Shown piece by piece: positions 14,201 to 24,769 of a stretch of 64,000 nucleotides of DNA (positions are counted from its first letter, which is position 1; every line of letters begins with the position of its first letter). The translations under genes were made by a program, and so were the position numbers. The stretch comes from Anaeramoeba flamelloides (Eukaryota > Metamonada > Anaeramoebidae), in contig JANTQA010000075.1 of NCBI GenBank assembly GCA_027625915.1, positions 2,480,001 through 2,544,000 of the forward strand, written 5' to 3'. The notes below the pieces were generated by a model, which did no database searches, was not told where the DNA came from, and worked only from the letters and a program-made list of their open reading frames with translations.

Positions 14201-16789
14201 GCAATTACCCCAGCAATGATCAATTCAGAGAATGAATTTGATGTTTCTTTAGTATTTTTATTATCCAAACAGGGACTCATTAATTACCCATTATTAGATG
14301 AACCTTTGGCCAAAATGATTAATGATAAGCAAGATACCAAGGCTTTTGAATTTGGAATAATAATTTTACATATTTATGTGAATCAAAAAGATGGTGAAAC
14401 TTTATTAAAATTTACAAAAATAATTAAATCTATTGAAAATTGGTTAATAGAACGTCAAAAAATCTTAAATGAAAATGAAAATGAGAATAACAGTCAGAAG
14501 AATCAGAATAAGGATGAGAATGGGAATGTTGATGAATTATTTGATAAAAAGTTTCCCGAATTAATTGAACAAGTAAAAAAATTACAAAAAGATGCGCTTT
14601 TAAATCAACCAAAAGAAAACCCGTGGTCCACAGCAAAAACTACAAAAAGCGTTGATTCATTTCAAGAAAAACAAAATAATGAAATAATTAATAATAATAA
14701 TAATAATATCATTGTTAATAATAATAATGCGAACCAAAGCAATAACCAGCAACAAAATTTCATTGAAGAACATGAAAAATTATTTAGTGAATTTATTTTA
14801 ATTTTTGATGAATGGATAAATTTAATTCAAAAACCTGAATCTAATAATAGAAAAGAAGAATTCCTAATGTTATTGAACAGATTGAAAGATATAGTTACTC
14901 AACATGGTTATAAATTCTTTTTAGTGATTACCGAAGTTTGTATTAATAATTTTTTCAAAAGAAGCTTTAACCAAGAAGAAAACAATAAGGAAGAAAATGA
15001 AAATGAAAATGAAAATGAAAATGAAAATGGAAATGAAAATGATAATACAAACAGCATAAAGTTAAAAAAAAATTTTGATCAAAAAAATAAAAAAAACAAT
15101 ATTGAACAAAATGGAAATATCAATAATGACAAAAACAACCATGACGATGATGATGATGATGATGATGATGATTATGAATCAGAGGCCGATTTTGGGGTTA
15201 TTAATACCTATTGTCAAATGATTTCCATGTTATTAAAGGTCTTTCCAAGCTCAGAACAGGGGTTGGATGAAACTGAAATCTTAAGATATGTCTTGACTTC
15301 TGTATTTAGATTTATTGATCTTGAAATGAAAGACAAGCCAGAATCATTCAATTATCAGCCATATAAAAGAATTTTGTCTCAGCTGTTGTTTGAATTAAGC
15401 AGCGGCGAATTCTTAGAAGATATATTCTTTGATATTTTGACTATATATTACCAATGCTATTCTGCATTGAAACCAAAAATTTATCCTCTATTCGCATTTG
15501 CCTGGTTAGAATTAATTTCAGACAAGCATTTTATTCCAAAGTTGATTCTTAATAACGATAATAATAATAATGTTGGGCAAGAAATGTTTAAAGAATTAAT
15601 GGTTTCCTTATTTGAATTTTTGGAACCTTATCTAAGAGATGGTAATTTACCAAAGCCAATCAAAAAATTATATAAAGGCACCTTACGATTACTATTAGTA
15701 TTATTACACGATTTCCCCGAATTTTTATGCTACTATTATTTTAGTTTCTGTAATGTCATTCCAACTACTTGTATTCAAATGAGAAATCTAATTCTATCTG
15801 CGTTCCCTTCAAATATGAAATTAATTGATCCTTTTACACCTGATTTAAAAATCAATTTATTAAAAGAAATCGAATTAACTCCCATTGTCAAATCCGATTA
15901 TGTTTCGATATTGTTATTACCAGAGGGCAATGAGGGCGAGAGTGGGAATGAAGATATAAATGATGATGATGATAATGAGAAAAATAAAAAAAATAATTTT
16001 AAAAGCCAAATCGATAAATTTTTATTATTGGATAATAATAATATAAATAATAATAATAATAATAATAATAATGAAAATGAAAATAAGAATAGAAATAAGA
16101 ATAATAAAAAGAATATTAAAAAGAAAAAGAAAAAGAAAAATAATGATAAAGATGATAATGTTGTTAATGATAACAATTTTTTATACAAATTAAAATATAA
16201 ATTTTTAACTAAGGAGTTTTTAGATTTTATTAAAACCCAATCAAAAGATAAAATTGTTATTAATGAAAATTTCAAAGCAAATTTTTCATGTTTCAATGAA
16301 AAATTGATCAATTCATTTGTTCTTTATATTTGTGTATTCGTTGCAAATGCAAAAACAAAGAAAATGGAAAATTATAACCATATTTATCAAAATTCAATCA
16401 CAATTTTCACCTACTTAGTAAACAATTTTACCTGCGAGGGCAATTATATTTTGCTCAATTCAATCGCCAACCAATTAAGATACCCCAATTCGCACACCTA
16501 TTATTGCAGTAAACTGATTCTTTATTTATTCTCGGAAATCGATTTGGAAGAAGTAAGAGAATTGATCATTAGGGTGTTATTGGAAAGATTAATTGTGCAT
16601 AGACCTCACCCTTGGGGTTGCCTAACAATCTTTTTAGAATTATTCAGAAATGAAAAATTTAATAAATATTCTTACTCTTTTTCAGAAAAGTCCCCCGATT
16701 TTAAGCATCTTTTTAAATTGGTTAGAAATTCTGCTTTAGGTAATGAAAGCCAAGACGAAAATAAGAATGAGATTTCTCAAAAAAATTAA
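5258..16789 (+). CDS. CNOT1: CNOT1: scaffold subunit of the CCR4-NOT deadenylase
   Basis: Cytoplasmic/nuclear scaffold on which the CCR4-NOT complex assembles to shorten poly(A) tails and repress mRNAs. I reconstruct four exons: 5258-5359, 5509-5821, 5992-6220 and 9313-16789. All introns are GT...AG, and the phases (0, 1, 2) join exactly, giving about 2706 residues against about 2376 in human CNOT1. Exons 1-3 encode the conserved N-terminus (TQIDFLVSTLN..., ITERPNFVSVICCAIQ..., LSKTLNLSKTQE). The long exon holds the HEAT region, the CAF1-binding MIF4G domain (about residues 1030-1225), the DUF3819/CNOT9-binding helices (about 1340-1500; VVQRSVSIACQTT) and the C-terminal NOT1 domain (about 2180-2685), ending in the signature RYPNSHTYYCSKLILYLFSE and LERLIVHRPHPWG. 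Inserts rich in Asn, Asp and a (Lys-Gly)n tract (about 1725-1775) separate the domains. The family call is certain; exon borders are inferred. Confidence 0.93.
5360..5508 (+). other. CNOT1 intron 1
   Basis: 149-nt intron with GTATTG at the donor and TTTTAG at the acceptor, containing a 25-base A run. Reading through it would stop the frame. Removing it joins HEIDN to LIELYGDD, which aligns with the CNOT1 N-terminus. Confidence 0.75.
5822..5991 (+). other. CNOT1 intron 2
   Basis: 170-nt intron with donor GTTTGA and acceptor GAAAG. A single G before the donor joins GT after the acceptor to make a Gly codon (THQQ-G-LLYFEK). It contains a T run followed by an A-rich stretch. Confidence 0.7.
7252..8270. 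repeat. Large inverted repeat with 470-bp spacer inside CNOT1 intron 3
   Basis: Left arm 7252-7537 and right arm 8008-8270 are reverse complements over an outer block (AAACTTTTAATGATGTTTG through TATTGATATTTTGGGTAAAT) and an inner block (AACTTCTAAGAAATCCTATTG through CAATTTTGCTGAGAA). The middle of the two arms has diverged or been replaced. The spacer is unusually C-rich on the + strand and has three tandem ACTCAAATAT units near 7936-7965. This could be a long-TIR non-autonomous transposon or a foldback element; no transposase is present. Confidence 0.7.
8695..8925. repeat. Diverged tandem duplication in CNOT1 intron 3
   Basis: Two adjacent copies of about 110-120 bp (about 8695-8805 and 8815-8925) share the order TTAGAA..., CTTCAAAAT...TCTC, CCAGAT(A/T)AAGTG, a T run, ATCCT(T/A)AACAATAAA. 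Non-coding. Confidence 0.55.
13840..13995 (+). repeat. (AAAGGT)n microsatellite coding (Lys-Gly)n in CNOT1
   Basis: Hexanucleotide-type array encoding about 25 Lys-Gly units between DUF3819 and the C-terminal domain. The repeats are nearly identical at DNA level, so this tract probably grew by recent slippage, unlike the Gly-X-Lys tail of the H3 gene. Confidence 0.85.
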
Positions 16790-17149
16790 CAATAATTATC
16801 AAAATTGGTTATTGAAACACTATTTATATTTTTTTATTTGATTTTATTTTTTTTTTTTTTTCAATTTAGAAATAAAAATATATCGTTTTTTCAAAAAAAA
16901 AATATTTATTTTTTTATTATTCAAATTAAAATGATGTTTATATATACACTCAAACATTTCAAAAAAGAATTAGAAATGAATATTTTGTAAAAAAATATTT
17001 TTGATCAAAAAGTTATTAGCTTTTTGCACATATAGTTTTTATTTGTTAAAAATTATTTTGTCAACTTTAATAAATAATAAAAAAATATTTTTAATTTTTT
17101 TTTGTTTTTTTTTTAAATATACATTTTTTAGATAACCCTCTTTTTTGTT
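16790..17149. other. CNOT1 3' flank
   Basis: Very AT-rich with several AATAAA-like words. It presumably contains the CNOT1 polyadenylation region. No gene seen. Confidence 0.4.
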
Positions 17150-17365
17150 TTTTCAACTGGAAAAAATCTTTATAATTATAAGAGATTTTGGAATGAATTC
17201 GAATAATAAGAAAACGATAAAAACTTTAATTCCAAAGGAAATTTTATATATTGGGATTTGGTTAGATAAAAAAAATCATTTACAATTTAGCCTTGATAAA
17301 GTTCAACATAATTTTACTGATAATCTTTCTATTGGGTTTCTATTCTTCCAGTTTCAGGAGGAGTG

Positions 17366-17648
17366 TCGTCAAGTGCCTAGTTTTTTTTCTTAAGGTTCAA
17401 TAGAATTGAGAAAAATCAAATATTTAACTAATTCTTTTGAATTCTGGAAAAGTTAACTGAAAATGTCCTTAGAGTGCCTTAGAGTGTATAAGTTTTCATG
17501 GGTTTTTTTGCTTTATTTGTTAAGTGTTCTAGGTTTTTTTGAGTTTTCTGTTTATTAGTCGGGTGCCTAGGTTTTCTTGAGGATTTATATTTTATTTGGA
17601 AGTCTATCGATTTTCCAAATAAACAGAAAACTCACGAAAAAATAACGA
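17366..17648. repeat. Hairpin-mosaic repeat cluster 1
   Basis: Contains modules shared with 34017-34315, 34675-34858, 38366-38457, 49340-49815 and 58085-58180. These are GTCGTCAAGTGCCTAG plus a T run, a TTGAATTCTGGAAAAG module, and a palindrome in which GAGTTTTCTGTTTATT recurs as AATAAACAGAAAACTC. It ends in AACGAC. It sits inside LINE copy A. Non-coding, able to fold into stable hairpins. Confidence 0.6.
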
Positions 17649-17649
17649 C

Positions 17650-17780
17650 AATGGATATTTTTTAATTTGGTCATGTAAATGATATTATATTTCCTTATTT
17701 GAATATTTTGATTATTTTTCTTTTTCTCTTTTTTATTTAGTAAATTTTCTTTGATTACTCCTATCTTACAATAAATAAAA
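17650..17780 (+). repeat. SINE-like repeat (copy 2) inside LINE copy A
   Basis: Starts with TTTGGTCATGTAAATGAT, runs through the pyrimidine-rich block and ends in an AATAAATAAA tail. It matches 26625-26945 with that copy's MITE removed. LINE sequence resumes about 35 bases later. Confidence 0.5.
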
Positions 17781-18425
17781 GTTAAACATGTTGTGAAAAA
17801 TCTAAGCAATATTTTAGAATAAAAAAGAATTACAAATGGATTAAAAATTTGTTTTTTTAAAGTGGTTTTATATAGTCAACAATTATATGTATTAGGAATA
17901 TTTGATCTATAGGAAAAAGATTTCAAAGAAATAGATACTTTGGTTAATAAAAAGTTACTAAATTTCTCTTAAAAATTAATACACTTATTCCAAGACTTAT
18001 TAATAAAACAGAGTCAAAAACTGTCTTTGTAAGGATAATAATATATAAAAGAAAATATAAATGAATTCAAAAATTAATTTCTTTAGGATTTGAAAAAATA
18101 ATTAAACATATCCCTTTTAGAGAAAAAGAAGCGGAAAATATTAACTTGGGATCAAAAACGTTTAAAAGTTTAGAATTGGGATTGGATAACCATAGAATTA
18201 ATCAATTCAAAAATAACACAAGTTGGAAAGTCCATAAATATCAAAAAAAAAAAACCTTACTATTCAAGGAAATATTAATAAACAACAAAAATATTTAAAT
18301 TGGAAGGGTTCTATCTCAATCTTAAAACTTAGAACATTCACAAATTATTTAAACAGATATTATTATGTTATAAACAAAGATAAATCAAAATCTTGTAAAT
18401 TATGCAAAAAGATCTATAAACTAGA

Positions 18426-18940
18426 TTCCAAAATTTTGGACACAGTTTAAACTCTGGAAAGAACATCAATACTGAACTTTAAATTCAATTTGGAAAGAAT
18501 TTTGATTTTACAAACAATTTCATTTTTTGTCTTTTTTGTTTTGTTTTCATTTCCTTTTTGGCAGTTACGTAATCTATTTCGTTAGATCTCGAATTTTTTT
18601 TTCAATGGTTGATATAAGGTTAGTGTTGAGTTTGTTAAATTGGAAAATCACATACAATTGGTGGATGACATCTTATCATTTGATCGATCAACAAACGTTG
18701 GTAAAATTTCAACATATTTTCCAATACATTTTTTGTTCCGTTCGTTTCATTATTTTGGACAGACCTATTTTTATTTTTGAGTTTTATATTTTTTTCTTTT
18801 ATCAGGGTTCGAATGATTACTTATCAAAACATTAATACTGGGTAACTTAAATATGGTTTTATATTAGGTTTAGAAAAATACAATAAATTGGGGGTTTTTT
18901 TTGCCTATTTTTGATTTTGGGTGTGTCCAAATTTTTGGAA
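18426..18940 (+). mobile_element. TIR element, 520-bp family (copy 2) inserted in LINE copy A
   Basis: Begins TTCCAAAATTTTGGACACAG and ends TGTGTCCAAATTTTTGGAAC, forming clear terminal inverted repeats. The uninterrupted LINE at 38570-38640 serves as the empty site: LINE sequence is continuous there where this copy has 515 extra bases. No transposase, hence non-autonomous. Confidence 0.8.
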
Positions 18941-19170
18941 CGGGGTTTAATTTAGATGCTATTGGCGATTTGGATCATTTTCTTTGGAACTGCCCAGCAT
19001 AATAAAATAATTGTAAATCTGGATATCTGAATTGAAAAAAAAATTATATTTCTAATATATTAACAAATAATAATCGTTTTAATATTACTAAATGAAAAGA
19101 TTCCATAGCTTTATTCGTACTAGTTGAAAATAAAAATATATGAAAATCCTTAAAAAAAATTCTAAATAGA

Positions 19171-19436
19171 AATTTTGAATTGGGGGTAAACACGTGGGGT
19201 TAAAAACACCCCCCTTAAGGGTCTAGTCATTTACCGTGAATTTACTCCATACCGAAGTGATGACCTGGGACCAAAAAGGGTATTTTGAAATAGCCCTTCT
19301 TTTGGTTGACAAAATTCAAATAACAAAAAAAAAAATTCATTGGATCTCTTTGACAAAAAAATCAACGAAGAAAAATAAGTTTAAAAGAGTTCTCAATTTC
19401 AAAAAATCCAAATTTAAAAAAAAAAAATCATCAATT
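19171..19436. other. Intergenic, no gene recognised
   Basis: Includes a relatively GC-rich stretch (19180-19310) with CACCCCCCTTAAGGGTC. A related CCCTTAAGGG word recurs near 20970 and 21985. I could not tie it to a known RNA or element. Confidence 0.35.
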
Positions 19437-19695
19437 TTATTTATTTATTTTTTTATTTAGAGAAAGGAGCAATTAAAGAAAATTTGTCAAATAAAAAAAA
19501 GAGAAGAAGAAAAATAATTAAAAAATATATAAAAAATAATATTATCCTGTTCATGTCCAAGTGGAAACTATCCACATCCTGAATACACAAGGGTTAAAAC
19601 CCAATAGAAAGAGTATTGTTTATAGATAAAAATCTCTATATCCCTGATTAATAATTGGTATTCCACAGTTCTCAGGGTGGGGCACTAGGTACCAG
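19437..19695 (-). repeat. SINE-like repeat (copy 3, longest)
   Basis: Read on the minus strand it starts GGTACCTAGTGCCCCACCC, passes GGGTTTTAACCC and CTTGGACATGAACAGGATAA, and ends in the pyrimidine-rich block and an AAATAAATAAATAAA tail. The 5' half aligns with 26580-26654. GGGTTTTAACCC loosely resembles a decayed Pol III B box, so a tRNA-derived head is possible but not shown. About 255 bp, non-coding. Confidence 0.5.
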
Positions 19696-19774
19696 AATTT
19701 ATATAATATTTACTATTTTAAAGATTTTTTGTTTTTTTATTTTTATTATTTTTATTATTTTTTCTTTATTACCC

Positions 19775-20290
19775 TAAGTTTTCTAACCATAAGAGCTTTG
19801 ATAAAAAAATCCATACAATTGAAACAAATTTCATAATTTTGATTAGTTATATTGAAGAGTTTATGTGTATTTGTTCTCAGAATAACTTTTTCGTATAGTT
19901 TCTTATCTAGAATTTTTGACAATTTTTTTTCCACTTGATTCCGATAAATTTATACCTTTCACAATACCAAATGAAATGATGTATATTTTCATAATTTGGA
20001 GTACAATAATCAAATTTTTTGCAAATTTCTTTTTTTTTTAAATGTGTTATATTCAGATTTATTGAATAATACACATGGGTGTCTATTTAGTTCATTTGTA
20101 AAAGTTCAAAATTTGAGAAATGCAGTACTTAATATAAATTTTAGATAATTTTTTATTTTAAAATTAAAATTTTCATTCTTAATAATTTTTTAGTGTTCTT
20201 TTATTTGCCAACTTTGATTGTTTTTTAAATTATTTCAACCTCCTTTTTTATTTTTGTTTTTAAATAATTAAAATACTCTTTTTTCCAAAT
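19775..20290 (-). mobile_element. LINE 3' fragment, copy D (minus strand)
   Basis: Conceptual minus-strand frames read LKFWTFTNELNRHPC, then FDYCTPNYENIHHFIWYC. They match the C-terminal zinc-knuckle-like region of the LINE at 56399-56854 (LKFRTFTNCLNRYYY; IDHFLWVCPSYENNR). It is an old, heavily mutated copy of a related subfamily, not coding. Confidence 0.6.
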
Positions 20291-22459
20291 ATTTATTTCA
20301 TTATTGGGTTGATAAACAACTTTTATAAGTTAAAAATCCATCTTTTTTATCATTTTATATTCCCAAATAGTTAAATTTATTTAATTTCAAACAAATTGCT
20401 ATCTTGGAGTTCGCAATCAATTTAATTCTATTTAATCTGATTTGTGGTTATTTTGTAACACTCTAAATTTGACCAAGTAAGGATTATGTAGTATTCTTAC
20501 GATAAAAATAACTCATTTGAAAAAAGAAAAAAAAGAAAAAAAAAATCACCAAGATCTCCTAAACCGCCAAGGGGTGACACTTCAAAACTGACACAGCTTA
20601 TTTTCAAAATTGTAAATTCTAACCATTCTAATTAGAAATTGGGTGTCGCTCTTTGGTACTTTTTTCTAAAAATGTCCTCATATTTAGTTCTTGGTTTTTG
20701 GAGATTGGTTGCACATCATAAGTTGGTTGGTTTTTGGTTGGCGTTAGGTCTATCCATAAAAATAAAATTTACTAAAAAGTTTTTTTCCATTTCAGAAAAA
20801 AAATTTTCACCATAACAACTCAACCCTTAAACAATAAAAAAAAATAAAATTAATCCTTGTTTTTTTTTTTTTTTTTGAAAGTAAGTATTCTGGGAGACAT
20901 TTTGGTAAAAAGAATAAGTAATCCAGTAACTCTATTAACGTTAATTTGGTTCTCTGGTAGTAAATAGTCCCTTAAGGGTAAGATCTTTTTGTTTTTATTT
21001 CAAATCAAGGCCACAATTGACGAAATGGGTTTTGAAAAAAGAATATATCGATTCTAAAGATAATGAGGAAAAATTACACAAACACAAAATTTTAAGGTTG
21101 GAATATAATGATAATCACAAATAAGTAATTTGCTTGGTGTGGTTTTTAGTTATTTTACAGATTATAAAAACAAATTTGAACTACTACAGGAAACAAAAAT
21201 ATTTTGCTTTGAATTTTTTAGTATCTTATCACTTTCATATTTTTCCTTCATATATGTTGGTTGGGTTATCTCTAAAAATGATAATGGACAGGGTAAGTCT
21301 TCTTTTGGTTGAAAAAACATACTGAAAAATATGATAAAGATCCAAAGGATTTCTCTACTGAAGTTCCAAAAAAACAATAAAACGGTTCCCAATGATCCCC
21401 ATTACAAAAATTAAAAAGACCAAAAAATAAGTATAAAAAGATCAGGATGATAAGAATGTAGATTTTGCAAAATTTATTGACATTGAAAAGACTAAAAAAT
21501 ATAATTAATGGGGAAGATTTATTCGATCTCAATTTCTGAAAATTTAAAAATAAGTCAAATTCACTAAATCCCAATTACAAAAATTTGAAAATAAAAAAAA
21601 AGAAAAGATCACTTTGAAAAAAATCATTATTGGCATTTAAAATACCAAAAAATATAATTAATGAGGAAGATTTATTCGATCTCAATTTCTGAAAATTTAA
21701 AAATTAAAACAAATTCACTATATCCCAATTCTAAAAATTTTAAAATAAAAACAAATATATCAATATTTTTATTATTTGATATTTTCTAATCTTAAATTTA
21801 TTCACTGTAGGGACTAGTTTCTATTATTTTTTTTTTTTTGATCAATTTCTAAATAAGGAATCCTTATCTAGATATATATTTAAGATTGAAAATCTACAGG
21901 TTTAATAAAATCTAATTAATTTGCAAAAAAATTTTCTCAATCCTTGTTTAATTTTAAGTAAAAAAATTTAATAGAAATTAGCCCCTTAAGAGTAAATCAT
22001 TTTCTTCGAGTGCAAAATCCATTGAATTCAATTTATTTCTATTAATTTCTATTTGTAATTGCTTTATTTAAAAGGCACAAGTGTAGATATTATTGTATCA
22101 AATATTTATGTTTTTTCCCAAAAGATTGGATTTTTGAGATAAAGTTCACAAACTATTTTTCAATAGAAAACTCCATTTTTGGACACCTATATTTGCCAAT
22201 ATATGGCTGGTTGGTGAATAGTGAGGTTGATTTAGCCTTGTAAAGTAAAATCAATTGACCATATTTAAAACATCTAAATTAACTTTTTTTAAATTTGAAA
22301 TTAAAGTCTCTCTATTATGTTTTTTTAAAGTATTCATGTTTTACAGGTTGTTTTTTTGAAATTTGCTGGGAAAATCAAATAACAATAAAATTCAAAAAAA
22401 TCTCAAAAAATTTTAAGTTCAATTTCCTTTTTGGAAAATCTTAAAACTTTTCTTTCAAT
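20291..22459. other. Intergenic; contains a 105-bp direct duplication
   Basis: No gene recognised. The segments 21496-21600 and 21649-21752 are near-identical direct copies (AATATAATTAATG(G/A)GGAAGA through TTCACTA(A/T)ATCCCAATT). The overlapping open frames at 21130-21574 show no family resemblance. Confidence 0.5.
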
Positions 22460-22555
22460 TTATTTATTTATTGTGAGAAAGGAGTAATCAAAAAGAATTT
22501 ACTAAATAAAAAAGAGAAGAAAAATAATTCAAATATTAATTAAAATAATATTATA
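22460..22555 (-). repeat. SINE-like repeat, 3' part (copy 4)
   Basis: Minus-strand copy of the pyrimidine-rich block with its AATAAATAAATAAA tail, truncated upstream like copy 1. Confidence 0.45.
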
Positions 22556-23273
22556 AAACTTTTCTTTCAAAAGATTTCCTTGAAAAAGAGGATATTGAAA
22601 ATCAAGTTTTTGGGAATGTGTATTTGAATTTTAAATCAATAATATTTTTTCTCGAAGCTTAGCTATAGAAATTTCTAAAACGGAAAAGGAAATTAACTTT
22701 CTCAACATTTATTTCAATTAGTAAGTTGAACAACTAACCAAAAATCTCAAAGATCAAGAAGGAAGAAATTTATTAAATCTTGAAAAAATACTATTCTGAA
22801 TTGATTTTGTAAAGATATTTTGGGTTTTTTGAATAACATTTTTAAAAAGTATATTTGAATAGAAATAAATAATTTATATTAATTTCAAGTAAAATTAGAT
22901 TATCTCTAAGAACTTTATCCCTGATATAATTAAATTATCTATGTGGTAAATAATCTATTTTGCTTCTCGAAATCACAATTACAATTTTGTTATTTATTTC
23001 AATATGAGATTAAAAAAAAAAAAAAAAAGGTGAAATCGTAAAAATATTGGTTTATTTCAGAAATATATTTTTTTGATATTTTTTGAAAATAAAGAAAATA
23101 ATAGAACAGAAATAATCAAAAGTCATACAATAACAAAAATTCTATAAATATTTCCAAAATTATATTTGATAATCAACTTTAAAATATTTTTGGAGACAAA
23201 TCTAAATTTTTAAGGAATTTTTCTCAAAAAGATTTCATTTTTTTAATTATTTATCATAAAAATATTTTATAAA
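22556..23273. other. Intergenic upstream of the H3 gene
   Basis: AT-rich, no gene. The promoter of the histone gene should lie at its right end; the last bases before the start are TTATCATAAAAATATTTTATAAA, with no motif I can name with confidence. Confidence 0.4.
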
Positions 23274-23819
23274 ATGGCAAGAACAAAACACGCCGGACAA
23301 AAAGGAACCAAAGGGCAAAAAGGACAAAAAGGACGAAAATCCACAGGAGGAAAGGGACCAAAAAAAGGACAAAAAGGACAAAAAGGTAGAAAGGGACAAA
23401 AAGGTCGAAAGGGAACCAAAGGACAAAAAGGACAAAAGGGAAGAAAAGGTACCAAAGGAACAAAGGGCACAAAAGGAACCAAAGGAACAAAGGGTGCTAA
23501 AGGAGAAAAAGGTACCAAAAGACCAAGAAGATATAGACCAGGTACAGTTGCCTTGAGAGAAATCAAAAAATACCAAAAATCTACCGAATTACTTTTGAGA
23601 AAGCTTCCTTTCCAAAGACTCGTCAGAGACATCGCACAAGAATACAAAGGCGATCTTCGTTTCCAAAGCGCAGCAATCGCAGCCTTACAAGAAGCCACTG
23701 AAGCTTATGTTGTTGGTGTTCTTGAAGACACAAACCTCTGTGCAATCCACGCTAAAAGAGTCACCATTATGGATAGAGATCTTTCCTTAGCCGTCAAGAT
23801 TAGAGGAGACAAACTCTAA
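23274..23819 (+). CDS. Histone H3 variant with a long Gly-X-Lys tail
   Basis: Core nucleosomal histone H3 in one exon, 181 codons against about 136 for canonical H3. The fold ([62 protein letters not shown]) is well conserved, so it should form nucleosomes. The tail is 45 residues longer than usual: the Tyr of RYRPGT is residue 86 (Met not counted) instead of 41. ARTK with Lys4 is kept, and the Lys9-Lys14 module (RKSTGGK) is kept but shifted by 12. Between and after these, Gly falls at every third position from residue 7 to 79 (Ser22 and Pro28 are the exceptions), mostly as Gly-(Thr/Gln/Arg)-Lys. Gly and Thr codons vary (GGA, GGG, GGT, GGC; ACA, ACC), which argues against fresh slippage. At the C-terminus MPKD becomes MDRD. 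Family call certain; role of the tail unknown. Confidence 0.93.
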   Translation: MARTKHAGQKGTKGQKGQKGRKSTGGKGPKKGQKGQKGRKGQKGRKGTKGQKGQKGRKGTKGTKGTKGTKGTKGAKGEKGTKRPRRYRPGTVALREIKKYQKSTELLLRKLPFQRLVRDIAQEYKGDLRFQSAAIAALQEATEAYVVGVLEDTNLCAIHAKRVTIMDRDLSLAVKIRGDKL

Positions 23820-24042
23820 TTTGTTTCTCTCTTTCTCGATTTTTTTTTTTGTTTTAAACTTTTTAAATAAAAAACCCTTTTTGAAAATTGTTTGTTATTT
23901 AATGCTTTTTTTTTCTTTTTCATTTTTTTTTTTTTTTTTTTTTGTTCGCTCCTTTTATTTTGTTCGCTTTACTGTTATTTGAATTAAAAAAGGGAAAAAT
24001 TTCCACTTCATTTCCACTTTACTATTTGTTGCAAGATAAATG
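23820..24042. other. H3 3' flank
   Basis: T-rich trailer with AATAAA-like words at 23866-23873. No gene, and no obvious animal-type histone stem-loop. Confidence 0.4.
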
Positions 24043-24224
24043 GAACAGAATTTTCATTCAGCTTGTCAAAAATTTATTTTTAAATCATAGAAACATTTCA
24101 AATTTTTAATTTCTAAAAAACCAGCTTAAATCATTAATTTCCCTTTTAGAATTGGGTATTTTGATGATTTAATTTAATTCTTGGAATATGTGATTTTTTT
24201 GTAAAGCTGAATGAAAATTTTGAT
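24043..24224 (-). repeat. Palindromic element, 220-bp family (copy 1)
   Basis: Inverted ends GAATTTTCATTCAGCTT and AAGCTGAATGAAAATTTTG flank an interior that, read on the minus strand, matches copies at 36890-37112 and 52733-52960 (CCAAGAATTAAA..., AAATCATCAAA..., AGAAATTAAAAATTTGAAAT). A MITE-type element with no coding capacity. Confidence 0.65.
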
Positions 24225-24769
24225 CTTTTAATTTTATATTCAACAGTATTTGGACTTTATTTCCATTTCGTTTTCAATTTCCTTTTTCAAGTATAACTAT
24301 AAATTCTAACCAACTTCTTTGAGAACTCAATTATTAAAAGTAAAATAATAGTAGAAGGAATTGAAAATTTTTTTACATTTACATTCAAAGACCAGTATGA
24401 AAAGAACATTTTTTGACCTGTGTAGTTTTAATAACGATAGTTACTTAAATTGATTAAAGTATTGTTTTGATAATCTCTACGTTGTGAGTTCTGTGTTTTT
24501 TCAAGATTGTTCACAAATAGATTATTGTAGTATTTGAAACAAGTTTTTTTTATTGATTGATGAGATTATACTATTGATTTAATGATCGATTAAATTTATA
24601 ATTATTATTCTATGATTTGTTTTTGAAGTAATTAGTTAAATTAGATTGAAGTTTGTGAAAAAGTCGAATGTTTGATTAAAATGTTGAATCTTTCAAGTTT
24701 GCTAAATTAAAAAATTTTGTAGATATCATAAACCGATATTAAATAAAACAAAATCAGCTTTTTATGTAA
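24225..24769. other. Intergenic between the H3 gene and tRNA-Leu
   Basis: No gene. Part of 24250-24420 resembles 29740-29930 (TTTCCA(C/T)TTC...TTTTTCAA...), suggesting another old dispersed repeat whose ends I cannot define. Confidence 0.35.

Larger units (their letters stand above)
17150..19170 (+). mobile_element. Non-LTR retrotransposon (LINE) fragment, copy A, with nested insertions
   Basis: A 5'-truncated LINE aligned with the copy at 37290-38870. Segment 17150-17355 encodes the part of the reverse transcriptase after the catalytic box (RDFGMNSNNKK...PKEILYIGIWLDK). Segment 17815-18425 encodes the thumb/connection region, and 18941-19160 the C-terminal part including DLDHFLWNCP-like residues, seen here as GDLDHFLWNCPA. 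The LINE is broken by a hairpin-plus-SINE-like insertion (17360-17815) and by a 515-bp TIR element (18426-18940). It also carries many stops and frameshifts and is not coding now. Confidence 0.8.

Noticed and set aside
19205-19325. GC-richer patch as a self-cleaving ribozyme or structured RNA
   Set aside because: I could not find the conserved core of hammerhead or twister types; only a repeated CCCTTAAGGG word remains.
23247-23698. Three Phe/Pro/Cys-rich minus frames opposite the histone gene
   Set aside because: Periodic antisense of the Gly-X-Lys repeat; the sense frame encodes an unmistakable H3.
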